Assembly: GCA_018714085.1 (NCBI GenBank)
Contig: DVNY01000097.1
Span: forward strand, 1-32,159
Reading direction: 5' to 3'
DNA length: 32,159 bases
Origin: Candidatus Caccomonas pullistercoris
Lineage (GTDB): Bacteria > Bacteroidota > Bacteroidia > Bacteroidales > Bacteroidaceae
The position numbers and the translations under genes were made by a program. The notes below the pieces were generated by a model. The model saw only the letters and a program-made list of their open reading frames with translations. It had not been told where the DNA came from and made no database searches. Positions 1 to 7,380 of the stretch are shown one piece after another (positions within the stretch are counted from its first letter, which is position 1; each line of letters opens with the position of its first letter).

Positions 1-1735
1 GTTTTCCGAACGTCACCGGCGTGTCGCTGTCGGGGTTCGACGCGTCCATCAGGTTGATGCGGGTGAGGTACTCGTTAGACGACATGATGTTGATGGCGTT
101 CTCTCCGGGAATCCCCATGAAGTTCGGGAGCCCAGCGCCGGAGGCCACGAAGATGCCCTCAAAGCCAGCATCTTCCAGTTCGGCGACTGTCAGCGTCTTG
201 CCAATGATGCAGTCTTTCACGAAACGGACGCCGAGCTGCCTCAGGTTATCGATCTCGAAATCCACAATGCGGTTAGGCAAGCGGAACTCGGGGATGCCGT
301 ATTTCAAGACACCGCCAATCTCGTGCAAGGCCTCGAAAACCGTCACGTCATAACCGCGCTTGGCCATGTCTCCGGCGAACGAAAGTCCGGCCGGGCCAGA
401 ACCCACGACTGCCACCTTGTGCCCGTTGGCCGGTGCCTTGACGGGGGTCGCATGTTCGCCGTGCTCGCGGTCGTAATCGGCTGCAAATCGTTCGAGATAG
501 CCGATGGCCACAGCTTTCCCGCCTGTCTTCAGGTGGATACAGTGCGCCTCGCATTGCTTTTCCTGCGGACAGACACGTCCGCACACGGCGGGTAGCGCGC
601 TGGTCTCTTTGAGCGTGGCTGCGGCCTCACCGAACTCGCCTCGCTCGATATTCTTGATAAAACGCGGAATATCGATGCTCACGGGGCATCCTTCGACGCA
701 CCCTGGATTTGCACAATCCAGACAACGCTGGGCCTCCCGCTGCGCCTGTGCCATGGTCAATCCGCGGTTCACTTCTTCTTTCAGGCTGCGTGCCCGGTAG
801 GCTGGCGGCAACTCGCGCATCTCGCAGCGTTCAATGGCCATGCGTTCCTTGGGCTTCACGGCCTTGCGCAGGGCCACGCGCCAGTCGGCGTCGCGTCCGG
901 ACGGCTCTCCGGCTTCGCGGTGGTGCAGTTTGTGCATCTCCTCGCGCTCCTCGCCCTTGAAGGCTCCCATGCGCTTCAACATCTCGTCGAAGTCGACCTG
1001 ATGGCCGTCGAACTCGGGGCCGTCGACGCAGACGAACTTCGTCTGCCCGCCCACCGTGATGCGGCAGGCGCCGCACATGCCCGTTCCGTCGACCATGATG
1101 GTGTTCAGTGAGACATCGGTCGGGATTTCGTATTTCTTTGTCAGCAGGCACACGAACTTCATCATGATGGCCGGGCCTATGGCGAAACATTTGTCCACGT
1201 GCTCCCGGACGATGACACTCTCCACCCCTTCCGTCACCAAGCCCTTCCGGCCGTAGCTTCCGTCGTCGGTCATGACGATGACTTCGTCGGACGAGCGGCG
1301 CATCTCGTCTTCGAGGATGACGAGTTCCTTGGTGCGGCCGGCCAGGACGCTGATGACACGGTTGCCCGCAGCTTTCAAGGCTTGGACGATAGGGAGCATC
1401 GGCGCAATGCCTACGCCACCGCCGGCGCAGACTACGGTGCCGAAGTTTTCGATATGGGTGGCCTTGCCCAACGGGCCGACCACGTCGGCCAGTTCGTCGC
1501 CGACGTTCATCTCACAAAGACGCGTCGACGACAGACCTACTTCCTGCACGACGAGCGTGATGGTGCCTCGCTCGGGGTCTGCTTCGGCGATGGTGAGCGG
1601 TATGCGCTCACCGTGTTCTCCGACGCGGACAATGACGAAATGGCCGGCACGACGGGCTTTCGCAATGAGCGGAGCCTCGACGACAAGCTTAAACACTTTT
1701 TCCGAAAACCTCTCTTTGGCTATAATTCTGTTCAT
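1..1735 (-). CDS. NfnAB-like fusion: ferredoxin/NAD(P) oxidoreductase with glutamate-synthase-type domain (C-terminus cut off)
   Basis: About 578 residues are visible and the frame runs off the left edge. The first ~270 residues resemble the FAD/NAD-binding electron-transfer subunit of dihydroorotate dehydrogenase B (PyrK-like): an N-terminal flavin domain, the glycine-rich stretch VCAGGGVGIAP, and a [2Fe-2S] cysteine cluster MCGACRI near residue 220. The second part is the GltD-like small subunit of glutamate synthase: Fe-S cysteines CLDCANPGC (about 368), CGRVCPQEKQC, and the FAD fingerprint VVGSGPAG (about 445). The codon phase is unchanged across both halves, so the fusion is real and not a frameshift. 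Such fusions are usual in Bacteroidales and match NfnA+NfnB, which move electrons between NADH, NADPH and ferredoxin; databases often name them glutamate synthase. The start ATG at 1735 gives MNRIIAKERFSEK; an in-frame ATG at 1762 would add nine residues. Family call is firm, physiological reaction inferred. Confidence 0.88.
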   Translation of the reverse strand, partial: MNRIIAKERFSEKVFKLVVEAPLIAKARRAGHFVIVRVGEHGERIPLTIAEADPERGTITLVVQEVGLSSTRLCEMNVGDELADVVGPLGKATHIENFGTVVCAGGGVGIAPMLPIVQALKAAGNRVISVLAGRTKELVILEDEMRRSSDEVIVMTDDGSYGRKGLVTEGVESVIVREHVDKCFAIGPAIMMKFVCLLTKKYEIPTDVSLNTIMVDGTGMCGACRITVGGQTKFVCVDGPEFDGHQVDFDEMLKRMGAFKGEEREEMHKLHHREAGEPSGRDADWRVALRKAVKPKERMAIERCEMRELPPAYRARSLKEEVNRGLTMAQAQREAQRCLDCANPGCVEGCPVSIDIPRFIKNIERGEFGEAAATLKETSALPAVCGRVCPQEKQCEAHCIHLKTGGKAVAIGYLERFAADYDREHGEHATPVKAPANGHKVAVVGSGPAGLSFAGDMAKRGYDVTVFEALHEIGGVLKYGIPEFRLPNRIVDFEIDNLRQLGVRFVKDCIIGKTLTVAELEDAGFEGIFVASGAGLPNFMGIPGENAINIMSSNEYLTRINLMDASNPDSDTPVTFGK

Positions 1736-1809
1736 AAGGTCTGTTGTTATGTCTGCCCCCATGGTCAAAGGCCGGGGCGTTCTGGTCGTTAAATGAGGAT
1801 ATAGCGCGA

Positions 1810-1817
1810 CAAAGTTA
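1810..1817 (-). promoter_or_regulatory. Candidate -7 promoter element of the NfnAB-like gene
   Basis: Read on the minus strand the site is TAACTTTG, an exact match to the Bacteroidota -7 consensus TAnnTTTG. It lies about 75 nt upstream of the ATG at 1735. No clear -33 TTTG is seen at the right distance, so only the -7 element is claimed. Confidence 0.55.
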
Positions 1818-1913
1818 CGCTTTATTTTCCGTTTTGTCGGCTTTTCCGACACATTTCCCGTCATCTCCACTCCCGGCTGCCTCCCCCTGCCCGCAATGCC
1901 CGGAGAAACGCGA

Positions 1914-1997
1914 CGGCTGACAGAATTTGCAGGACGGCTGACAGAAATCACGGGACGGCTGACAGGATTTTCTGTCAGTGCGACAGGACAGACGGGA
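1914..1997. repeat. 21-bp tandem repeat array, copy 1 (four units, 84 bp)
   Basis: Four consecutive 21-bp units at 1914, 1935, 1956 and 1977. The first three start with CGGCTGACAG; units end in GCAGGA, ACGGGA, CTGTC and ACGGGA. The fourth unit is more diverged (AGTGCGACAGG). The array ends three bases before the stop codon of the MFS gene (stop at 2001-2003) and lies about 100 bp upstream of the promoter of the NfnAB-like gene. Across the end of unit 3 there is a perfect 7-bp inverted repeat, CTGACAG-GATTTT-CTGTCAG (1959-1978). Units 2-3 match units 2-3 of the array at 17787 at 41 of 42 bases. Confidence 0.9.
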
Positions 1998-2000
1998 TGG

Positions 2001-3206
2001 CTACCGCCCCCGCTCGAGACTGAACATGGCGAAGAAAAGTACGACGGCAAATCCCACCATCGGTACGGCAAACGCGGTCGTAAGCCCGAAAGCGTCGGCA
2101 AGATGCCCCGTGAGAAGCGGACCGACTGCGCCGCCCACCACGCTCAGCATCAGAAGCGACGATGCCAGGGCGCGGCGTTCACCGGCATAGCCCAACGAAA
2201 GGGCGAACACCGTGGGGAACATGATGCTCTCAAACACGTAACAGGCGACCAGCGCACCCACGGACAGCCATCCGTCCCCGGCCATGACGCAAGCCATGCA
2301 CACCAGTGCGCCCACGGCACAAACGGCCAACAGACGCTCCGCCGCCACGCGCCGCATGAGCGCGCTGCCCGCGAACCGCCCGGCCATGAACAGGCCTAAG
2401 CCGCCGAAAGAGAGCAGCAACGACGCATGGAGGGGCGAGACGTAGCCCGAGTCGCTCACAAAGTTGATGAAGAACGTGTTGATCGTTATCTCGGAAACTT
2501 CATAACAGAAGAGGGCAAACAGGCCGAAGTAGAACGTCGGCGCAATGCGCCCGCCGCAATCTTCTGGTCCTCTGAGGTCGCGCTCGACCACGACTTCGGG
2601 CAAACGCAACCTGACGAAGCACAGCGCCACCAGCAGGACAAAAGCGCCCAACACGACGTAGGGGACCGCCACATTGCGCGACGCAGGGCCCGCCGTCTCT
2701 GTGAAGAAGAACAGGCCGCCCGCCAGCGCGCCGACAATCGACCCGAGCCCGTTGAACGACTGTGCCCGGTTGAGACGACCGGCGGCAGTGAGCGGGTCGC
2801 CCAAAGCGGCTGCGTAAGGGTTGGCTGCCACTTCGAGCATCACCAGCCCGCAGCCGATGACAAACAGGGGAAGGAGCAAACCGTAGAACGTGCTGCCCCA
2901 CCCTGACGGCACGAAAAGGAAAGCGCCCGCCGCAAAAAGCAGAAGCCCCACGACGACTCCGGTCCGCGTTCCGCGGCTGCGGATGAACCATCCGGCGGGA
3001 AGGGCCATCAGGAAGTAAGCGCCATAGACCGTGACCTGCAACAAAGCCGACTCGCCTTTACTCACAGACAAGGTCTCCTGCACATGCTTGTTGAGTACGT
3101 CCAGGATGGCGCGCGCCATGCCCCAGACGAAAAACAGGGAGGTGATGAGCACAAACGGCCACAGGAACCGGTTGCCGACCAACGGCGTGCCTCGTCTCTC
3201 AGTCAT
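2001..3206 (-). CDS. Sugar MFS transporter, FucP/GluP-like
   Basis: A 401-residue inner-membrane protein with about twelve hydrophobic segments, the size of the fucose/glucose-galactose:H+ symporter branch of the major facilitator superfamily. The N-terminus (SLFFVWGMARAILDVLNK), the SxxRGTRTG loop after TM2-3 and the glycine-rich TM5 (NGLGSIVGALAGG) fit FucP-like permeases. It is the last gene of the eight-gene operon and its start overlaps the HAD stop by eight bases (ATGACTGA), which suggests translational coupling. The substrate cannot be read from sequence. A sugar or polyol is likely, and the neighbours make inositol a candidate (inference). No classical terminator follows; the 21-bp repeat array begins three bases after the stop. 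Confidence 0.85.
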   Translation of the reverse strand: MTERRGTPLVGNRFLWPFVLITSLFFVWGMARAILDVLNKHVQETLSVSKGESALLQVTVYGAYFLMALPAGWFIRSRGTRTGVVVGLLLFAAGAFLFVPSGWGSTFYGLLLPLFVIGCGLVMLEVAANPYAAALGDPLTAAGRLNRAQSFNGLGSIVGALAGGLFFFTETAGPASRNVAVPYVVLGAFVLLVALCFVRLRLPEVVVERDLRGPEDCGGRIAPTFYFGLFALFCYEVSEITINTFFINFVSDSGYVSPLHASLLLSFGGLGLFMAGRFAGSALMRRVAAERLLAVCAVGALVCMACVMAGDGWLSVGALVACYVFESIMFPTVFALSLGYAGERRALASSLLMLSVVGGAVGPLLTGHLADAFGLTTAFAVPMVGFAVVLFFAMFSLERGR

Positions 3207-3924
3207 GGCGCAGGTGTTTCAACAGGTCTGACAGGTCCGTGATGACGCAGTCGGCCAATTCGCCGTCGGGCTCATCGGCTGTCCACCCCTCGCCTTTCAG
3301 CCACGCCGTGGCGCAACCGACGGCGTGAGCCGGTACGACGTCCTTGTCGTAAGAGTCGCCCACGACGAGCACCTCGCCGGGCCGACACCCTGTGGCGTCG
3401 ACGCCAAGGCGATAGATGGCAGGGTCGGGCTTGCGCACACCGACTACGGCCGACTCGACAACGTGTGCAAAGCAATCAAGACGGAAGTCGCGCAGGATTG
3501 TTCCGATGTTGCCGTAAAAGTTAGAGACGAGCACCATCCCATAGTAGGGCCGGAGGCGTCCGAGCACCTCACGCGAATGCGCCGTCGTGCGGCGGGCATA
3601 TTCATAACCGTAGTCGGCTACGGCGTCAGACAGGCGTTTCCGCCCGCCGGCATCCACCGCCCAGCGCCCTTCATCGACAAGGAAGCGGGTTTCTATGTCT
3701 ACTTTTTTCATCAGTACGGCGCGGAAGTCGTCTTCGGGCATAATGATGCGTTGCCGGGCGAGCGTCCTCTCGCCATGCACGTAAGCCTCACGGAAATCGG
3801 CCTCCGAAACCGGGATACCGGCATTGACGTATCCCTCCCAAAGCACCCGCGCCCAGTGGCGGGCGTTCGTGTCGAGCGTGCCGCCATAGTCAAAGATGAG
3901 CGACTTTATTCCTTCGAACTGCAT
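3199..3924 (-). CDS. HAD-superfamily hydrolase
   Basis: A 241-residue cytosolic protein with the HAD Rossmann fold motifs in order: motif I FDYGGTLDT (nucleophile Asp12), motif II around VLVSNFYGN, motif III lysine in GVRKPDPAIY, motif IV VVGDSYDKDV. An alpha-helical cap fills residues 18-100. Most HAD phosphatases have DxD in motif I, where the second Asp is the general acid/base; here that position is Gly14, so phosphatase activity is not certain. The gene overlaps the flippase by 19 bases at its start and the MFS gene by eight at its end. In the operon it could remove a phosphate from an intermediate (for example an inositol phosphate or a lipid phosphate), but this is inference. Confidence 0.85.
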   Translation of the reverse strand: MQFEGIKSLIFDYGGTLDTNARHWARVLWEGYVNAGIPVSEADFREAYVHGERTLARQRIIMPEDDFRAVLMKKVDIETRFLVDEGRWAVDAGGRKRLSDAVADYGYEYARRTTAHSREVLGRLRPYYGMVLVSNFYGNIGTILRDFRLDCFAHVVESAVVGVRKPDPAIYRLGVDATGCRPGEVLVVGDSYDKDVVPAHAVGCATAWLKGEGWTADEPDGELADCVITDLSDLLKHLRHD

Positions 3925-4922
3925 ACTTCTTTCGTTATATTCTTGTTACCAACCTTGACGAGCGAGACGCCAATCACAATCCACACCAGTTCGCGGATGC
4001 GGGTGAAAAAACTGGCGTAAAGTCCGAACACACCGGGGATGGCGAGCCGGTTTACGATAATGGCGAGGCCACCCTCTCGCGCGCCGAGCTGCATGGGCAA
4101 GAAGAAAAGCATGTTGCTGAACAACGACGAGAAGGCCAGCACCAGGATGCTGTCGAAAAAGCTCACGTCGAGCGACATGGCGTTCAGGATGAAGTAATAC
4201 TCCAACGCGTTGACCACGCGGGCGACGTATTCGAAGAACAAGGCGCTGTAAAACCGCCGTCCACGGCTGTGGAGGTCGGCAATCTGGCTGTCGATTTGCG
4301 CGAACGTGTCGGCGTTCTTCTCATAAATCCTGACCGACCATCGTTTCAGCAGTGGAATGTGGGTCAGCAGGCGGAACAGTTTGACAACCATACCGTTGCG
4401 GTATCCTACATAAAAGAAATAAACGAGCACCGCACAGACCGCTGCAAACAAAGCAAAGAGCACCCAAAGCCCCGCATCGACCGTGTGAATGCAAATAAAG
4501 AGCACGACCGACGATGCCCAAAGGCAAATGTGCGACAGTATGTGCATCATCGAATAAAGCACGACCGACGATGCCGCACGGCTTGTCCCGACGAGCGCAT
4601 TCAGTTCCAACACGCGATAAGGCCCCCCGCCGAAGCCGAAAGGCGTCGTGTAGCTGAACGCAAAACCCGAAACGGTCAGCTTGTATGCCCGGGCAAACGA
4701 AAGGCGGCGGCCATCGTGCGCGCCGTTGTTCACGATGATTTGAAACGCCCAAGCGTTGAAGAAATACACCACGGCCCAAATCCCCACAATCGCAGGGAAC
4801 CACGCTCCGGCCCGTTTGAGCTTGTCGACAAGTTCGGCGTAATCCACGTCGAACGTACAGAGCATGACGACGATGGCAACGATGCCAAACGCCAGAAAGA
4901 AATTACGCAGCCTCGGGTTCAT
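3906..4922 (-). CDS. Flippase-like membrane protein (LPG-synthase transmembrane domain family)
   Basis: 338 residues with about eight hydrophobic segments and the pattern of the lysylphosphatidylglycerol-synthase TM domain family: a first segment, an AxxFxxxVNN-type loop, FSYTTPFGFGGGPYRVLELN, and the late motif FLPMQLGAREGG. Family members are polytopic inner-membrane proteins that act in, or move, lipids and are often found next to glycolipid or phospholipid genes. It follows the CDP-alcohol phosphotransferase with a 20-base overlap. Its likely role is therefore to handle or translocate the lipid made by its neighbour. There is no cytosolic aminoacyl-transferase domain, so it is not an MprF. 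Start ATG at 4922 gives MNPRLRNFFLAFG. Confidence 0.8.
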   Translation of the reverse strand: MNPRLRNFFLAFGIVAIVVMLCTFDVDYAELVDKLKRAGAWFPAIVGIWAVVYFFNAWAFQIIVNNGAHDGRRLSFARAYKLTVSGFAFSYTTPFGFGGGPYRVLELNALVGTSRAASSVVLYSMMHILSHICLWASSVVLFICIHTVDAGLWVLFALFAAVCAVLVYFFYVGYRNGMVVKLFRLLTHIPLLKRWSVRIYEKNADTFAQIDSQIADLHSRGRRFYSALFFEYVARVVNALEYYFILNAMSLDVSFFDSILVLAFSSLFSNMLFFLPMQLGAREGGLAIIVNRLAIPGVFGLYASFFTRIRELVWIVIGVSLVKVGNKNITKEVCSSKE

Positions 4923-5829
4923 ACTGGTTCAAACGCTTGAAGAGCTTGAAGCAAAGGCGTTCGTGACGCGAACGCATATATAAGTAGATGATGGTCATCA
5001 CCGTTATCTCGAAAACGAAGTACAGCCATGGCTGACCGAGGAGGAGGACGGCGTAAAGGACGATTGCCCTCGTGTTGAACGTCAGGATATTGGCATACTT
5101 CATCAGAGGCAGGCTACCACGGCGGAAGTCGTCGCGCAGTGTCTGCGGGAGGTTATCGCCGAAACGCTTGCGCACCGCAGCATAAAAGCGCTGGAACGTC
5201 GGTGTCTGCCGTTCCTGTGCCCGGGTGTAATTGCCGTAGAAATAGAGATAAGTCTTGTGGAACCAGTCTTTCCGCCAACTCAGGGCATGGAAATCGGCAC
5301 GTACCTTGGCGTAGCTGTCAAGCTCGCTGCCTTGGCGGCCTTTGAGGAAATAAAGATGGATGTTGCGGTAATAATCCGCCAACTGGCATTGCGACGCATG
5401 GAAGACAAAGCCGGACAGCGCGGCTACCGCCCAGATGGACACACCCCACTCCGGCGTCAGGCGAAGACAGATGCAGAAATAAATGGTGAAGAACCAGGCA
5501 TCGCCAGCAAAGCCGTCGAGCACTCGGCCAAGGAGGGTCTTCTTTCCGGTCATGCGGGCCAGTTGCCCGTCCGCACTGTCATAAAGGTTGGCCCATACCA
5601 ACAGGATGATGCCGAAGACGGTATGGGTCATGTCGGGGTAATAGAACATCACGCCGGCCGCCATGCCGAGAATGATGGACAGGACAGTAACGACGTTCGG
5701 ATGAACTCCAAAGTAATTGAAGAACTTTGCCCACCACAACCCGAGGGGGCGAGTGAAATGAATGTCGAGCCACTCTTCGGTGTCTTGTGACTTGAACGTG
5801 GCTTCAAGTGTGGTTTTGGTTTGGCTCAT
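4903..5829 (-). CDS. CDP-alcohol phosphotransferase family membrane enzyme
   Basis: 308 residues with hydrophobic segments and the full family signature near residue 85-110: DSADG..AR........G...D...D (seen as DSADGQLAR, then GRVLDGFAGD). All four metal-binding aspartates are present. The family joins a CDP-activated group to an alcohol at the membrane: CDP-diacylglycerol plus inositol phosphate or glycerol phosphate, or the reverse arrangement, a CDP-polar head plus diacylglycerol. The upstream nucleotidyltransferase in the same operon favours the second type. The protein is longer than PgsA (~180-200 aa), with an extended middle (residues 150-230) rich in Trp, Tyr and charged residues. It overlaps the ATP-grasp gene by four bases and the flippase gene by 20. 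Confidence 0.85.
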   Translation of the reverse strand: MSQTKTTLEATFKSQDTEEWLDIHFTRPLGLWWAKFFNYFGVHPNVVTVLSIILGMAAGVMFYYPDMTHTVFGIILLVWANLYDSADGQLARMTGKKTLLGRVLDGFAGDAWFFTIYFCICLRLTPEWGVSIWAVAALSGFVFHASQCQLADYYRNIHLYFLKGRQGSELDSYAKVRADFHALSWRKDWFHKTYLYFYGNYTRAQERQTPTFQRFYAAVRKRFGDNLPQTLRDDFRRGSLPLMKYANILTFNTRAIVLYAVLLLGQPWLYFVFEITVMTIIYLYMRSRHERLCFKLFKRLNQYEPEAA

Positions 5830-6683
5830 GACAGTTTTTGATTTGACTCTATGGCTTTTACGATGACAGAGGTTATCGCCTCAGCCGCGCGGTCGCAGCA
5901 CCGGGAGAAGCTGGGCCAGTCGTTGAAATCGATAAGGCGGACCTCGCCATCAGCGCCAACGATGCAGTCGCCCCCGTAGACGGGCAAGTTGAGCAGGCTG
6001 GCGGCCCGATCGGCCGTGGCGGCAAGGTCGGCAGCGTCGAAAGCGTAGAAGCGGGCAGCTCCATTGTGGCGCTCCAACCCGAACTTGCTGAAACCGTCGC
6101 CGGCGGTGGGGTAATAATACTCAAAGAAACCCGTGCCTTTCACGCCGTAGAACTTGACCAAATCGCCGGGGAGGTGCTCGCAGACAACGGCCTCGCGCAA
6201 TCCTCTGTCGGCGAAACGGCGCATAGCGGCGGCCAATTCGTCACGCCCATGGGCATAAACGACATCCCCGCTGGCCTGTGCGCACTCGTCCGTCCGCTTC
6301 AACCAGCATGGACAGTCGGCGTCGGGCAACGTGCCATCGGTACGCACCATCCAGCTGCGGGGCATCGGGATTCCTGCCTCGGCGAAGATGCGCGTCATGT
6401 CGCCGCGCCGGGCGTTCCTGAGTCCCGCCACCGGATTTACGACCGGTGTGCTGAGCCTTTCCAACGCCGCTACTGTTTCTGTGCCCCGCGCCATGCTGAA
6501 CACGGCCGCCGCTCCTTGTGCAAGACTCGGAGTGAAAGCCTCTTCGGCATGAAGCGACACGTCATACCCTTGCCGTCCGAGGCAATCCGCCACGGCTTGG
6601 CAGATGGCCGCGTCGCGCTCCACCGAGTTCGGCGAAAAGCGCTGCGCGCGGCGGATACCGACAACGCGCAGTTTATTCGGCAT
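5826..6683 (-). CDS. ATP-grasp domain protein, resembles RimK/inositol-phosphate kinases
   Basis: 285 residues. The N-terminal third is a Rossmann-like pre-grasp region (RVVGIRRAQRFSPNS). The rest has ATP-grasp features: WLKRTDE (ATP-binding Lys), a hinge AVVCEHLPGDLVKFYGV, and the metal-binding end GGDCIVGADG followed by LIDFNDWPSF. The closing D-x-N-x-x-P pattern is like that of inositol tris/tetrakisphosphate kinases (DINYFPGY type) as well as RimK-type ligases. The reaction would be an ATP-dependent phosphorylation or ligation on a small molecule. Close homologues exist in Bacteroidales as uncharacterised ATP-grasp proteins as far as I can recall. It overlaps both neighbours (11 and 4 bases). 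A role as inositol kinase feeding the next step is possible but unproven. Confidence 0.7.
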   Translation of the reverse strand: MPNKLRVVGIRRAQRFSPNSVERDAAICQAVADCLGRQGYDVSLHAEEAFTPSLAQGAAAVFSMARGTETVAALERLSTPVVNPVAGLRNARRGDMTRIFAEAGIPMPRSWMVRTDGTLPDADCPCWLKRTDECAQASGDVVYAHGRDELAAAMRRFADRGLREAVVCEHLPGDLVKFYGVKGTGFFEYYYPTAGDGFSKFGLERHNGAARFYAFDAADLAATADRAASLLNLPVYGGDCIVGADGEVRLIDFNDWPSFSRCCDRAAEAITSVIVKAIESNQKLS

Positions 6684-7380
6684 GAGCGAGGAATTTTTCA
6701 GCCTTCACGATGTCGCCGGCATGGTCAACGTCCAGAATTTTGGAGAAGGCGTAAGCACGGAGACGCAGCCCGTCGGCCACGAGTTGGCGCTGGAAATTTC
6801 GCATCCTGTGAATCTGTCTGTCCATACAGCGTTGGAGTACGCCGAGTGCTTCCGGGTGAAGACAATAGATACCGCCGGAAATGTAACGGCAACCCGAGGG
6901 TTCGTCGAAGAAGCCAGTGATGTTCATCTCGCTGTCCGTGCCGACATAAAGGGGCTTCTCGTCGTCCACAAAGTCCGTGACGGCCATCATGCCCTGCACA
7001 TCAGCAGCTCGGAACTGACGGAGATAAGCGGCAAAATCTTCTTCCCGGAAAATGGTATCAACGGTTGTCAGGCAGAACGGTGCACCTGCGAGAAGCGGCG
7101 AAAGGGCGTGGAAACTATGCAGGGAACTCGGTGTGGTTCGCACCACGACACATAAGCGCTCGCCCCACCCTTGTTCTTTCAAGCAGGCAAGGTGCTGCGC
7201 CACTTCGGGGTGCAGGTCATTGACAACGACGTCTACTTCTTCGGCACCATTCTCTGCGAAAATGCGCAGCAGGCGGTCGATCATCGGCTCGCCGTTCAGG
7301 CGCACCAAGGGCTTCGGCAGGCTCACGCCTTCCTGGCTCAAGCGCGAGCCCTCGCCTGCGGCTATGACTGCAAACTTCAT
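6673..7380 (-). CDS. Sugar-phosphate/inositol-phosphate nucleotidyltransferase family protein
   Basis: 235 residues of NTP-transferase (GT-A-like) fold. The N-terminal nucleotide loop is FAVIAAGEGSRLSQ (residues 3-16) followed by LPKPLVRLNGEPMIDRLL, with the Lys that binds the NTP phosphate. The acceptor half contains TTVDTIF (metal Asp) and SGGIYCLHP. The family forms NDP-sugars or CDP-polyols; members in this branch include inositol-1-phosphate cytidylyltransferases. The gene starts four bases inside pdxA (ATGA) and overlaps the ATP-grasp gene by 11 bases. Because a CDP-alcohol phosphotransferase is two genes downstream, formation of a CDP-activated head group is the simplest reading. The exact nucleotide and acceptor cannot be read from sequence. 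Confidence 0.8.
   Translation of the reverse strand: MKFAVIAAGEGSRLSQEGVSLPKPLVRLNGEPMIDRLLRIFAENGAEEVDVVVNDLHPEVAQHLACLKEQGWGERLCVVVRTTPSSLHSFHALSPLLAGAPFCLTTVDTIFREEDFAAYLRQFRAADVQGMMAVTDFVDDEKPLYVGTDSEMNITGFFDEPSGCRYISGGIYCLHPEALGVLQRCMDRQIHRMRNFQRQLVADGLRLRAYAFSKILDVDHAGDIVKAEKFLAHAE

Noticed and set aside
1199-1796. Two long plus-strand open frames opposite the NfnAB-like gene
   Set aside because: They are antisense to a well-conserved coding region and show no family features; high GC commonly creates such frames.
1896-2399. Plus-strand open frame starting in the repeat array (reads LTEFAGR, LTEITGR, LTGFSVS)
   Set aside because: The 21-bp period makes any frame through it look like a heptapeptide repeat. 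The rest of the frame is antisense to the MFS transporter and has no recognisable product.
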